A DNA stretch of 64,000 bases from Hyphococcus sp. (lineage in GTDB: Bacteria > Pseudomonadota > Alphaproteobacteria > Caulobacterales > Parvularculaceae), in the NCBI GenBank assembly GCA_028284345.1, contig JANQRY010000010.1:434001-498000 (forward strand), written 5' to 3'. Under the pieces are notes generated by a model that saw only the letters and a program-made list of their open reading frames with translations, was not told where the DNA came from and ran no database searches. Below, piece after piece: positions 45,885 through 53,865 of this stretch (position 1 is its first letter; each line of letters starts with the position of its first letter). The position numbers were made by a program, and so were the translations under genes.

Positions 45885-48302
45885 TTAGAAGTCTATTGCA
45901 GCTCGAACACCCCATACGCGAGGGTCGTCGGGGCTTGCGGTCAAGTAGCTCAACAAGGGCGTGGTGAACATGAGCGTCGGCGACCGATCATCTTCGATGT
46001 TCTGGACAAACCCTGTCAAAGACCATCCCGCTTCCGGATGCTCCAACGTGATTTGCGCATTGCTGCGCCAAACCGGCGAAAGCAGCGTCTGGGGGGAGTA
46101 TCCAAACGAAATATACCGGCTGGACCTGTATTGTGTATCCGCCGCCACAACGAGGTCAAGGGCGCCCAACGCAAATCGGTGCTGAGCCGCGATATTCACC
46201 GTCCAGCGAGGCGACGAATAGGCCGGAAAGCCGGCGCAATTGACATCAATGAGAAGCGGGTCCGAGCTCGGCGATATGGGGCAACCCGTCACCGGCGGCG
46301 GTCTGAAGGAGGGGGCCTGAAAGACGAACTCTTTAACCTCCGTATCCAGGAATTGGATATTTGTCGATATGAGCGTGTCAGGCGTGACGGCCGCCTGCGC
46401 TTCCAGCTCGAAACCCCGGATGTCTGTGGACCCGATGTTCCGAATTTGCGGCCCGGGATTGCCGTTGGCGTCAACGCCTGTGAAGCTGACCTGCTGATCG
46501 TCGTACTTCCAATAGAAGCCCTCGAGGTTGATCAACAGGTTATTGTTCAAGAACCGATTCTTGGTCCCGATCGTATAGGCGATGAGCGTTTCCGGATCGA
46601 AGGTCTCAAACCCGATTGCGCCTGAGAAGCCGCCCGCGCGAAAACCTGTCTCAGCGCTGGCGTAGATCAAAGAATCGGGCCCTGCGTCCCATTCAACCGC
46701 CGCTCGCCAGGTGAACTGCTCTTCGGTGTTATCGAGATCGGTAATGACGTTTACGCGCTGAATGATCGCGCCGCCGCCGACCGGCAAGACCGAAGGCGGT
46801 TGAGTCGCTGGCGGCACGGCAAAGGGAAAATCATCGAAGTCAAACACTTGCGGGAATTGCGGCGCGCCGGGGCACATCGGAGGACCCATCGCCGGCATGT
46901 CCGTGCAAATGATGAGAAGATCGTTCACATCCCGGAAGAACGACTGGTCTTCATAAGTATATCGAACGCCGCCTGTGATCCGAAACGTGTCCGACACATG
47001 CGCGGTGACCCTTCCGAAGGGAGCAAGCGACGTTTTCTCAAGCCGGTTATCCGGTTGCGCAAAAGCGGCGCTAACGCTGATAAACGAACTGGAGTTGACG
47101 TTCTCGTTAAAAACATAGGCGCCGATAAGGTAATCGAACATTCCGATCCGTTCGCCGGCGAAACGCGCCTCAAGGCTGAGCTGCTCGATCTCGTCGTCGA
47201 GGCCGAATTGAAAGCCGCTCACAGAAGACAGGAGATCAAATTTGGACAATCGCCAAGCCGGGACAATCGTCAGCGTTCCCGCATCGAAAGCGACATTGAG
47301 TTCGGCGTTCACGCCGTAATATTCATTGTCGTTAAAATCAAAGAGATCGAGGGGGGCGACGGTTCGACCGGAGATAGGATTGAAATTGGTCTCCCGGAAG
47401 GCTTGCGCCGCGGCGCTATAAAGGCCGTCATCAACGTCGAGACCGGAAGGTATGAACAAATATCCCCCTGGTCCGGTGAACTGATAGCGCCCCACATAAG
47501 AGGCGCCCTGACCGGCGCCGCCCTGATGCGTGAAGTCTGCGGCGACTCTCAGATCGATGTTCTCCGCGAGTTCCACGTAATACTGCCCGCGGATAGAGAA
47601 GGTGTCCTCGTCGCTCGTTCCATCGGAGAGATAGCCGTCTCGCTCCCGCCATTCGGTCGCGACTCTGAACGCGCTGTTGTCGGTGAGCGGCACATTGAGC
47701 GAACCGCCAAGGCGAACCCGGTCAAACCTGCCGTATTCGGCGTTGATGTTGCCGGAGAATTCACCAAGCTTGGGTCGCGCCGGAATAACGTTTACCGCCC
47801 CGCCGGTCGCATTACGACCATAAAGCGTGCCTTGCGGCCCCTTGAGCACCTCGACCCTTTCGAGATCGAAGAACCCAACGCCGACACCGCCGTGCGCGAC
47901 GTAAACGCCGTCATAGTTGAGGGCGACCGCCGGCTCCCCGAGGCTCGTAGCCGTGAAGTTGCCCACGCCGCGCAGAAAGAACGAGGGGAACGCGCCCGTT
48001 AGTTGCACGTCCAGGCCCGGCACGAGCCGATCCAGAGAGCTGACGTCCGTAATGCCGGCGGAGGTGAGGGCGTCGGGATCCACCACATTGATCGCAAGCG
48101 CGGTGCTCTGCGCCGTCTGTTCGACCCGTTGCGCCGTAACGACGATGTATCCGACGCCGCCCTGTTGAGAAGCATCCGCCGCCGACTGCGTGTCGGCGGT
48201 GTTTCCGGATGCTTCCTCCTGACCCGTCTCCTGAGCATTGACGGCGCCGGCGAAACCCAGCGCTACCGCCATAGCAAGATAGCTGACAAAAGATGTTTTC
48301 AT
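45885..48302 (-). CDS. TonB-dependent outer-membrane receptor
   Basis: An 805-residue outer-membrane receptor. Signal peptide ends near GAVNAQ; a Gln/Ser/Ala-rich spacer leads to the TonB-box-like YIVVTAQR, then the plug (GPQGTLYGRNATGGAVNVI) and a barrel finishing in AAIDF. GGGGAGGAAG lies four bases before the ATG at 48302. It is downstream of the Rieske oxygenase gene on the same strand (312-bp gap) and may deliver its aromatic or steroid-like substrate. An inverted repeat follows the stop. Substrate unknown. Confidence 0.92.
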   Translation of the reverse strand: MKTSFVSYLAMAVALGFAGAVNAQETGQEEASGNTADTQSAADASQQGGVGYIVVTAQRVEQTAQSTALAINVVDPDALTSAGITDVSSLDRLVPGLDVQLTGAFPSFFLRGVGNFTATSLGEPAVALNYDGVYVAHGGVGVGFFDLERVEVLKGPQGTLYGRNATGGAVNVIPARPKLGEFSGNINAEYGRFDRVRLGGSLNVPLTDNSAFRVATEWRERDGYLSDGTSDEDTFSIRGQYYVELAENIDLRVAADFTHQGGAGQGASYVGRYQFTGPGGYLFIPSGLDVDDGLYSAAAQAFRETNFNPISGRTVAPLDLFDFNDNEYYGVNAELNVAFDAGTLTIVPAWRLSKFDLLSSVSGFQFGLDDEIEQLSLEARFAGERIGMFDYLIGAYVFNENVNSSSFISVSAAFAQPDNRLEKTSLAPFGRVTAHVSDTFRITGGVRYTYEDQSFFRDVNDLLIICTDMPAMGPPMCPGAPQFPQVFDFDDFPFAVPPATQPPSVLPVGGGAIIQRVNVITDLDNTEEQFTWRAAVEWDAGPDSLIYASAETGFRAGGFSGAIGFETFDPETLIAYTIGTKNRFLNNNLLINLEGFYWKYDDQQVSFTGVDANGNPGPQIRNIGSTDIRGFELEAQAAVTPDTLISTNIQFLDTEVKEFVFQAPSFRPPPVTGCPISPSSDPLLIDVNCAGFPAYSSPRWTVNIAAQHRFALGALDLVVAADTQYRSSRYISFGYSPQTLLSPVWRSNAQITLEHPEAGWSLTGFVQNIEDDRSPTLMFTTPLLSYLTASPDDPRVWGVRAAIDF

Positions 48303-48614
48303 TGTCTTCCTCCCCTAGTACAGCGCATCCGCTTTTTTGTTGAACAAGGCGGATTGCGGCAAAAACCGTTGTTTTGATTTGCACCGTGCGATGATGGTGG
48401 CGCGAATGCAATTCTGATTTGAGCGCATTTCGCCTGTTGGAATGGGGCGATTGCGGATGATCTGACAGGCGCGCGCAGGTTCAGCGCGGCAACTTATGCG
48501 GCGCCTTCTGCGGAAACATCGAAGCGGCCTTAAGTTTCGGGGGCGGTCACCCGTTTTGTTAACGCTCCGCCCCCTAACCAAACGGCCGCCTGCGCCTACC
48601 AGGAGGCGACCGGC
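48303..48614. other. Gap between Rieske oxygenase and TonB receptor genes
   Basis: 312 bp with no gene. It may carry a receptor promoter. No clear -35/-10 pair, operator or terminator hairpin with T run was found. Confidence 0.35.
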
Positions 48615-49739
48615 TCATCCGTCTTGAGGCGACTCTTTGTCTTTGAGTTTGCGCAAAATCTGACGCATGCGAATGCCAAACCTGTCTCCCGGGATGCCGA
48701 ATTCGACCTCTCCCGGCCGGCGGTCCTGGACGATATAATCGTTGATAAGCCCCAGGGCCTCGACATCCTCTTCAAAAACCACATCACGGCTAAAATCCCG
48801 GAACTTGTCCATACCGCCAATTGGATCAAAGCTCAGACAAAATTCCGTAAACTGATGAGTCTCGTGTAATGTTTTTGGCGTGATGGCGTGGTTCATAAGC
48901 ACGTATATCGGATAAGCATCGTCATGCTTCCCATCCGGCAACCGCCTTATCTCTTTGCCGATATGCATGGAGGGCCCTATCTGAACCGCCGTTCCCTCCA
49001 AGTCCACGATCTCGTCATGGTCTCGCCCGGCGAGCTTGCCGAACAAACCAGTTTTGCCGCCACCGACTTTCTTGATCCAGCCTACGCCGTTTTCGCCGGC
49101 GTCCAGCGACTTCAACGGAACGTCCGCATCTTCGGTAGTCAACACATGCTTGCCATGGAGGAAATAGAAGTGCGTCAGGTCGAGAAAATTTTCGATGAGC
49201 AGCATGTAATTGCAAGGGTTGAACTTATAACCCTGACGAGAGCGCCACTCGATGCCCTCCTCCTTTTCGAAATATGGAATCGTCGTCTCGTCAGCCTCCT
49301 CGGGGTCGCCAAAATAAGCCCAAACCCATGGCCCTTTTTCAACCGAAGGGTACTTGCGGACGCCGAAACCCGGCTTGTTCTTTAGCGTAGGGGCCCAAAC
49401 GCAAGCGCCAGTCCCATCGTATTTAAACCCATGATATCCGCACTGAATCGTGTCATCGACCAAGGCGCCCCTGGAGAGCGGGTAGCGGCGGTGAGGGCAG
49501 CGATCATCAAGGACAACCACATCGCCAGCCGTGTCGCGATAGACGACCAATGGTTCTTCGAGCGCCGTAACCGGGGTCAACGCCCGACCAATATCGGCGC
49601 TCTCCGCAACAACATACCAGGCGTTTCGGATGAGCGGCGCGTGCGCATCGGCGAGCGGACGATCATCGATCGAACGTTCAGCAATGCGGAGCGTGTTGCG
49701 TTTGCCGTGCGGCTTTAGGTCCTGTGCTGTATCGTTCAT
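48615..49739 (-). CDS. Rieske non-haem iron oxygenase (VanA/PobA-like oxygenase component)
   Basis: A 374-residue ring-hydroxylating or O-demethylating oxygenase subunit. The Rieske 2Fe-2S site is C81-x-H83 (DRCPHRRYPL) and C100-x2-H103 (QCGYHGFKY); the mononuclear iron site is in ENFLDLTHFYFLHG (D187, H190, H195). Style and length match single-component-type oxygenases such as vanillate demethylase oxygenase VanA. The ATG at 49739 has AGGAAGGACG upstream; the open frame reaches 49880 but without support. Electrons probably come from the divergently encoded ferredoxin at 50302; no reductase gene is adjacent. A TonB receptor lies downstream. Probable substrate: methoxylated or hydroxylated aromatic; not provable here. 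Confidence 0.92.
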   Translation of the reverse strand: MNDTAQDLKPHGKRNTLRIAERSIDDRPLADAHAPLIRNAWYVVAESADIGRALTPVTALEEPLVVYRDTAGDVVVLDDRCPHRRYPLSRGALVDDTIQCGYHGFKYDGTGACVWAPTLKNKPGFGVRKYPSVEKGPWVWAYFGDPEEADETTIPYFEKEEGIEWRSRQGYKFNPCNYMLLIENFLDLTHFYFLHGKHVLTTEDADVPLKSLDAGENGVGWIKKVGGGKTGLFGKLAGRDHDEIVDLEGTAVQIGPSMHIGKEIRRLPDGKHDDAYPIYVLMNHAITPKTLHETHQFTEFCLSFDPIGGMDKFRDFSRDVVFEEDVEALGLINDYIVQDRRPGEVEFGIPGDRFGIRMRQILRKLKDKESPQDG

Positions 49740-50182
49740 CTCTCGTCCTTCCTCCGCAACGCCAACTTTGCGCTGGCTGGTTAACGGGGCGCTTTGTCGC
49801 CGGCCCCTTTTGATCAGAATAATATGAAGGCTGCTCAGATCACACACTCGACGCAACGACACAGAAAACCGATTTCGCATAGCGGAATCGGTGAAAGCGT
49901 ATCGACCGCGGACACGGGATCGGGAGACAGATCCCTTTAGTTTTGCATTGCCGGCTTTTCGGCCGAGGCTGCTGGCGGCGCCGCGATCCTTTCCCGGTTG
50001 GAAACTGGTCCCAGACGACGCACTTTATAATATCGCGATTTGTCGCGAACGGACATCAAGCGGGAAGAGATTTTGCAGAGCGAAACGCCGTGAGCATTGA
50101 TTTGCGCACGCGTTCAAAACTGGGGCTATCTTTAGCGCCGTTCCATATGGAGGATCGGGAGAAAGCCAAATGAGCGTGCGCC
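49740..50182. other. Divergent intergenic region, Rieske oxygenase / ferredoxin leader
   Basis: 443 bp holding the promoters for the oxygenase (minus) and for the relic-ferredoxin transcript (plus). A seven-codon frame (50170-50193) preceded by GGGAGAAAG overlaps the relic start; whether it is translated is unknown. No other feature recognised. Confidence 0.4.
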
Positions 50183-50302
50183 ATGAAAACTAGAGCGGCG
50201 ATAGCCTTTGAAACCAAGCGATCACTCGAGATCGTCGAGATCAACAACGCTTTCGATCTGATGCGCGCGGGCGAGCGCATCGGCGGCGTGGTCGTCTACT
50301 GA
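50183..50302 (+). pseudogene. Relic of a zinc-dependent alcohol dehydrogenase with in-frame internal deletion
   Basis: A 39-codon open frame joins the first 20 or so residues of a medium-chain zinc alcohol dehydrogenase (MKTRAAIAFE..LEIVEI) directly to its last 19 (NNAFDLMRAGERIGGVVVY). About 330 codons are missing between, including all zinc ligands and the Rossmann fold, so it cannot be an enzyme. The junction is in frame, and the natural stop is kept. TGA overlaps the ATG of the ferredoxin gene (TGATG), so the relic now acts as a coupled leader ORF. The likely ancestor is an ADH-ferredoxin operon of the kind found with P450s. Recognition of the two ends is by eye. Confidence 0.75.
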
Positions 50303-50619
50303 TGGGCAGCATTCACGTCACCCTTCGTTCGGGCGAGGAGCGCACGATCGAGGCGAGCCCGCAAGTCAGCGTCATGGAAGCGATCCGGGACAGCGGCATA
50401 GACGACATTCTCGCCCTGTGCGGTGGATGCTGTTCATGCGCAACATGCCACGTTCACGTTGCCGAAGAGTGGGCGTCCAAGCTTGGCGACATGAGCGAAG
50501 ACGAGGATGGCCTGCTCGAAGGATCAGACCACCGTGATCAGCGATCGCGCCTTTCCTGCCAAATTCCGTTTACTGAAGATCTGGACGGGTTGCGCCTGAC
50601 AATCGCGCAGGAAGACTGA
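50302..50619 (+). CDS. 2Fe-2S ferredoxin (adrenodoxin/putidaredoxin type)
   Basis: A 105-residue soluble electron carrier. Cluster ligands follow the C-x5-C-x2-C...C pattern: C40, C46, C49 and C86 (LCGGCCSCATCH, LSCQI). Two extra Cys (43, 44) lie in the loop. The acidic helix after the loop (GDMSEDEDG) is typical for docking to P450 or reductase. Its start overlaps the stop of the ADH relic (TGATG), so it depends on translational coupling or on a site inside the relic. Partners could be the divergent Rieske oxygenase or the P450 at 33001-34197. Confidence 0.9.
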   Translation: MGSIHVTLRSGEERTIEASPQVSVMEAIRDSGIDDILALCGGCCSCATCHVHVAEEWASKLGDMSEDEDGLLEGSDHRDQRSRLSCQIPFTEDLDGLRLTIAQED

Positions 50620-50882
50620 TCGTCCGCGATACAAAGCTCGACGCAACAAGGATTGGACCATTCGATTTCTTTGGCTAAATTGACCCCGGCAACTAACTGA
50701 AATCGCGCCGGGCTCAATGGGAAGTCGTGTCTGGCTCTCGAACCTGCCGAGTTCCCACTTATTCCTTCATGTTGCGATCCGGCGCGCCATTCTAGCGGCA
50801 CCTGACGCGCGGACCTTGTCCTCATGGTTGATCCCTGTTCCGCCATCACAAGAAACTCTTGGCGCGTCGCTGTGATCATCGT

Positions 50883-51554
50883 CTACAGGACCTTCTTCAT
50901 CTCCTCGTATTCTCCTCGTGTCCGCAAGGTAATCGTCAAAGGCGCGCCGGAGCGGTTTCGCCAGAACCAGCCATGGCTGCCGTCAAAAGCGGCGGTCAGC
51001 GTCCCCTCCTGACGCGCGAGCGATCCTTTTTCATAGTTGTAGTAATCCAGGCCCGGCCGGTCGGCATGCGTGTCGTAATTCGCTTTGGCGCCGTCGGTGA
51101 ACCATTCGAAGGTCGCCGTCTCGCCCTCTTTCATGACAAGCTTGTATTCAGCGGCGGCGTCCGCCGCGAGCGTGAAACTGACTTCGTCTCGCCAGACGAG
51201 CGCGGCGGGTTCGGCAGGCGCCGAGGCGTTCGTTTCTGCGGCCGAGGTTTCGTCGCTTGCTGCGGCCTCAACTGACGTCGCCTGGACGACAGCGTCCGTT
51301 GCATGTTCCGAAACGATGATTTCCGCCGGCGCGGCTCCATCCGCCGCCGCTTCCTCGGCAAGCTGCATTTTGATGCGTCCCATTTCGGTGAGACCGAAGA
51401 GAGAGCCGACGCGCGTCGGATCGACGCCGTATTCGGCGGGCAGAACTACAGTCACCAGAATAGCGAACGCCGTCACTGCGGCGATCGCCGTAGACTTTAG
51501 TAATCTTGCCGTGGACGGCAAATCCGACGGGTCGGGTTTGTTGGCGTTATACAT
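50883..51554 (-). CDS. Membrane-anchored protein paired with HupE
   Basis: A 223-residue protein with one N-terminal transmembrane helix (about residues 23-42), a long Ala/Glu/Ser-rich low-complexity linker (65-115) and a beta-rich C-terminal domain with FEWFTDGAKANYDTHAD and GSHGWFWRNRS. Such 'transmembrane anchor' proteins are regularly found next to HupE/UreJ genes. It starts 13 nt after the HupE stop, same strand, so the two form an operon. Function is unknown; a periplasmic partner or metal-handling role is possible. Confidence 0.78.
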   Translation of the reverse strand: MYNANKPDPSDLPSTARLLKSTAIAAVTAFAILVTVVLPAEYGVDPTRVGSLFGLTEMGRIKMQLAEEAAADGAAPAEIIVSEHATDAVVQATSVEAAASDETSAAETNASAPAEPAALVWRDEVSFTLAADAAAEYKLVMKEGETATFEWFTDGAKANYDTHADRPGLDYYNYEKGSLARQEGTLTAAFDGSHGWFWRNRSGAPLTITLRTRGEYEEMKKVL

Positions 51555-51567
51555 CTATTGTCTCCAA

Positions 51568-52296
51568 TCAAACGAGAAAGAATCCGGCGAGCTGGTAGCC
51601 GGTGAGAATGAAACCAAGGCTCATGAGAACGACATTCGCCGTATAGGCGTGGCGCCAGAAACTCCGCGTGCGTCGCCAGTAACCCATGGCGACGAGAATG
51701 GCCCCGAGCGCGAGCAACTGTCCAAGTTCAACGCCAATGTTGAAAGAAATCAGGTTAAGAATGAGGCCGTCTGGCGCAAGTTGGAAATCCTGAAGTTTTG
51801 TCGCCAGGCCGAAACCGTGAAAAAGGCCGAAGATCAGCGTCGCGGCCTTCGTGTTTGGCTGGAATCCGAACCAGCGCTGGTAGGCGCCGAGATTGTCGAG
51901 CGCCTTATAAACAACCGAAAGTCCGATAATTGCGTCGATCAAATAAGGGCTGACCGAGATGTTGGCGAGAACGCCAAACAAAAGCGTCACCGAATGGCCG
52001 ACGGCGAACATCGTCACATAAATGCCGATGTCTTTCATCTTATAGAGAAAGAAAATGACGCCGAACAAAAACAGGAGATGATCGTAGCCGGTCACCATGT
52101 GCTTGGCGCCAAGATAGACGAAGGGCGCAAAAAGAAACCCGGTCGTTTCCTGAATATAGCCCTTATCTCCATCCGCGACGCCATGCGCTGAAGCTGTCGA
52201 CATCAGAGACGTCAGCGCCAGGCAGGCCGCAAGAGCAATCAAGAGCGAGAACAACCGAGCGAGCGCTCCGCGAGGTTGGTGTCGTACCGACGTCAT
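51568..52296 (-). CDS. HupE/UreJ-family membrane protein
   Basis: A 242-residue multi-helix membrane protein of the HupE/UreJ group (the UreJ_2-like branch), associated with nickel or other metal import. Residues around HMVTGYDHLLFL, FAVGHSVTL and GLFHGFGLA supply conserved His/Asp within helices, as in the family. An N-terminal signal-like helix is followed by a short periplasmic segment starting near HGVADGD. GGAG lies six bases before the ATG at 52296. No hydrogenase or urease gene is nearby, so the true substrate is open. Co-transcribed with the anchor protein downstream. Confidence 0.85.
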   Translation of the reverse strand: MTSVRHQPRGALARLFSLLIALAACLALTSLMSTASAHGVADGDKGYIQETTGFLFAPFVYLGAKHMVTGYDHLLFLFGVIFFLYKMKDIGIYVTMFAVGHSVTLLFGVLANISVSPYLIDAIIGLSVVYKALDNLGAYQRWFGFQPNTKAATLIFGLFHGFGLATKLQDFQLAPDGLILNLISFNIGVELGQLLALGAILVAMGYWRRTRSFWRHAYTANVVLMSLGFILTGYQLAGFFLV

Positions 52297-52516
52297 TCAT
52301 TTCTCCGTAAGCGTATTGAATTGTTGAGCTGTCGCGCCACGCCAGCCCGCATTCTAGTGTCATATATACCGACAGCAAACTCCGCCAAACGCATCAATCA
52401 GCCTATATAAAGAATGATTATAGAGTCGTGCTCAAAACTCAATTGTTCTTATCGGCGTAGATTTTACAATTCCTCCCACATGAAAAATATTGAAGAGTCG
52501 CATCACCGATATCGAG

Positions 52517-52538
52517 TATAGTTTGTACACTTACTATA
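52517..52538 (+). promoter_or_regulatory. Inverted-repeat candidate operator before the porin gene
   Basis: TATAGT-N10-ACTATA, with TGTACA in the spacer, sits 38 nt upstream of the porin ATG. The site is AT-rich and positioned like a promoter-overlapping operator. No regulator gene is adjacent, so this is tentative. Confidence 0.35.
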
Positions 52539-52576
52539 TTGCGTGGCGACCATCATAAAAAAGGCATAAGGGGGAA

Positions 52577-53752
52577 ATGCAATTCACTCGCATTCAGAAA
52601 ATGCGCGCCCGATTGCTCACCGCCAGCATTCTCACGGGATTCTCCACTAGCGTATACGCCGAAGACTCAAATGCGCACGCGCTAGCTTATGACCTCACAT
52701 ACGCTGTGGAAGTCTACTCGAATGTCAAAGGCGGCCTGAAGCGAGATTCCGCGTTGCTTGGCCAGATCGATATGGGCGCTGAACTGGACGGCGCAGCGAT
52801 CGGCCTTTCCGGGCTGACCTTTGGAACGCGGGCGCATGTAAATCACGGGCCCTCTGCTTCAGAAAGCTTCATCGGCGACGCCCAGGGAGCGACAAATCTC
52901 GAAGCAGACTCCGGATTTTGGCTTGTGGAAGCGTGGGCTGATTTTGCCGTGGCCGACAGCCTTCGCGTTAGAGCGGGCATTCTTGACCTGAATAGCGAAT
53001 TTGAAGTTCACGAATGGGACAGCATTTTTATAAACGCCTCCCACGAAGTCGGTTATGACTTTTCACAGTCCGGGGCGTTCGGTCCTTCCTTAACACCGCT
53101 TACGACATTGGGCGGCATGGTGCTCATTGACATAGCGCCAGTTAATTTTCGAATCGGCGTTTTTGACAACCCTGCTTTGGACGAAACTGAAGATCCCGGC
53201 AGGTTTCTTCGCAAGCCCGGAACAGGCGATCTCCTCACCATCGCCGAAGCAGACATTTCTGTCAGAGAAAATATGCGCCTGCAGGCCGGCGCCTGGCTCT
53301 ACACCAAACCGATTGATCGGTTGTTGGACGAAGGGCTGGAGGAAACGGATGCGGCTCGCGGCGCCTATGTGATGATTGAATCGCAATTCGCTGAATTTCA
53401 TGACAACAAATCTCTAGACGGCTGGCTCCGTGTCGGCTTGGCCAATGATCAAGTGTATGAAGCCGACACGACGTTAAGCGGCGCGCTCCAATATGGCGAC
53501 GAAAACGCCCGTCTGGGCGTTGCCTTTGCACATGCTCGCCTCGGAGCGCCTGCGCGTGATCTCGCCTGCGATGCAGCAGCATGCCTGGAAACGGGGGAAA
53601 CCAGCGTAGAGGTTTCATACGCCCGACGAATTTCGGAACATCTGACGGTGCGGCCAAACGTGCAGTATATCGTCAACCCGGGATGGGACCCCAGCCTTTC
53701 GAACGCTCTATTGTTGGGCCTTCGGCTGGAGGCATCAATCGCTCACGAATAA
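52577..53752 (+). CDS. OprB-like carbohydrate-selective porin
   Basis: A 391-residue outer-membrane beta-barrel of the OprB family. Signal peptide ends near TSVYAED; the mature part shows LTYAVEVYSNVKGG at its start, ADFAVADSLRVRAGILDLNSEFEV and FINASHEVGYDFSQSG, a strand pattern typical of OprB. AAGGGGGAA precedes the ATG. The protein probably allows diffusion of sugars or small hydrophilic compounds. It is divergent from the HupE operon, and a hairpin follows the stop. It ends in a non-aromatic residue (AHE), slightly unusual for a barrel. Confidence 0.83.
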   Translation: MQFTRIQKMRARLLTASILTGFSTSVYAEDSNAHALAYDLTYAVEVYSNVKGGLKRDSALLGQIDMGAELDGAAIGLSGLTFGTRAHVNHGPSASESFIGDAQGATNLEADSGFWLVEAWADFAVADSLRVRAGILDLNSEFEVHEWDSIFINASHEVGYDFSQSGAFGPSLTPLTTLGGMVLIDIAPVNFRIGVFDNPALDETEDPGRFLRKPGTGDLLTIAEADISVRENMRLQAGAWLYTKPIDRLLDEGLEETDAARGAYVMIESQFAEFHDNKSLDGWLRVGLANDQVYEADTTLSGALQYGDENARLGVAFAHARLGAPARDLACDAAACLETGETSVEVSYARRISEHLTVRPNVQYIVNPGWDPSLSNALLLGLRLEASIAHE

Positions 53753-53759
53753 GATCTAC

Positions 53760-53820
53760 TTTTTTTGTTCGCTTACGACAAAAAAAGAACGCCGGCTGAG
53801 CGTTAACTCAGCCGGCGTTC
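53760..53820. terminator. Bidirectional terminator between porin and fourth TonB receptor
   Basis: A perfect 14-bp inverted repeat (53787-53800 with 53807-53820) is followed on the minus strand by seven T, terminating the receptor at 53866-56490. Next to it, a T7/A7-rich hairpin (53760-53787) could end the porin transcript on the plus strand. Confidence 0.88.
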
Positions 53821-53865
53821 ACACTGTCTCATATGAATAAGACAGAGGGAGGGCATGCAGTAATC

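Noticed and set aside
46800-48002. 400-codon plus-strand frame inside the third TonB receptor
   Set aside because: Antisense to a receptor with clear plug and barrel; composition typical of GC-rich shadows.
50170-50193. Seven-codon frame with a good ribosome site ahead of the ADH relic
   Set aside because: Too short to call a gene; mentioned only as possible leader translation.
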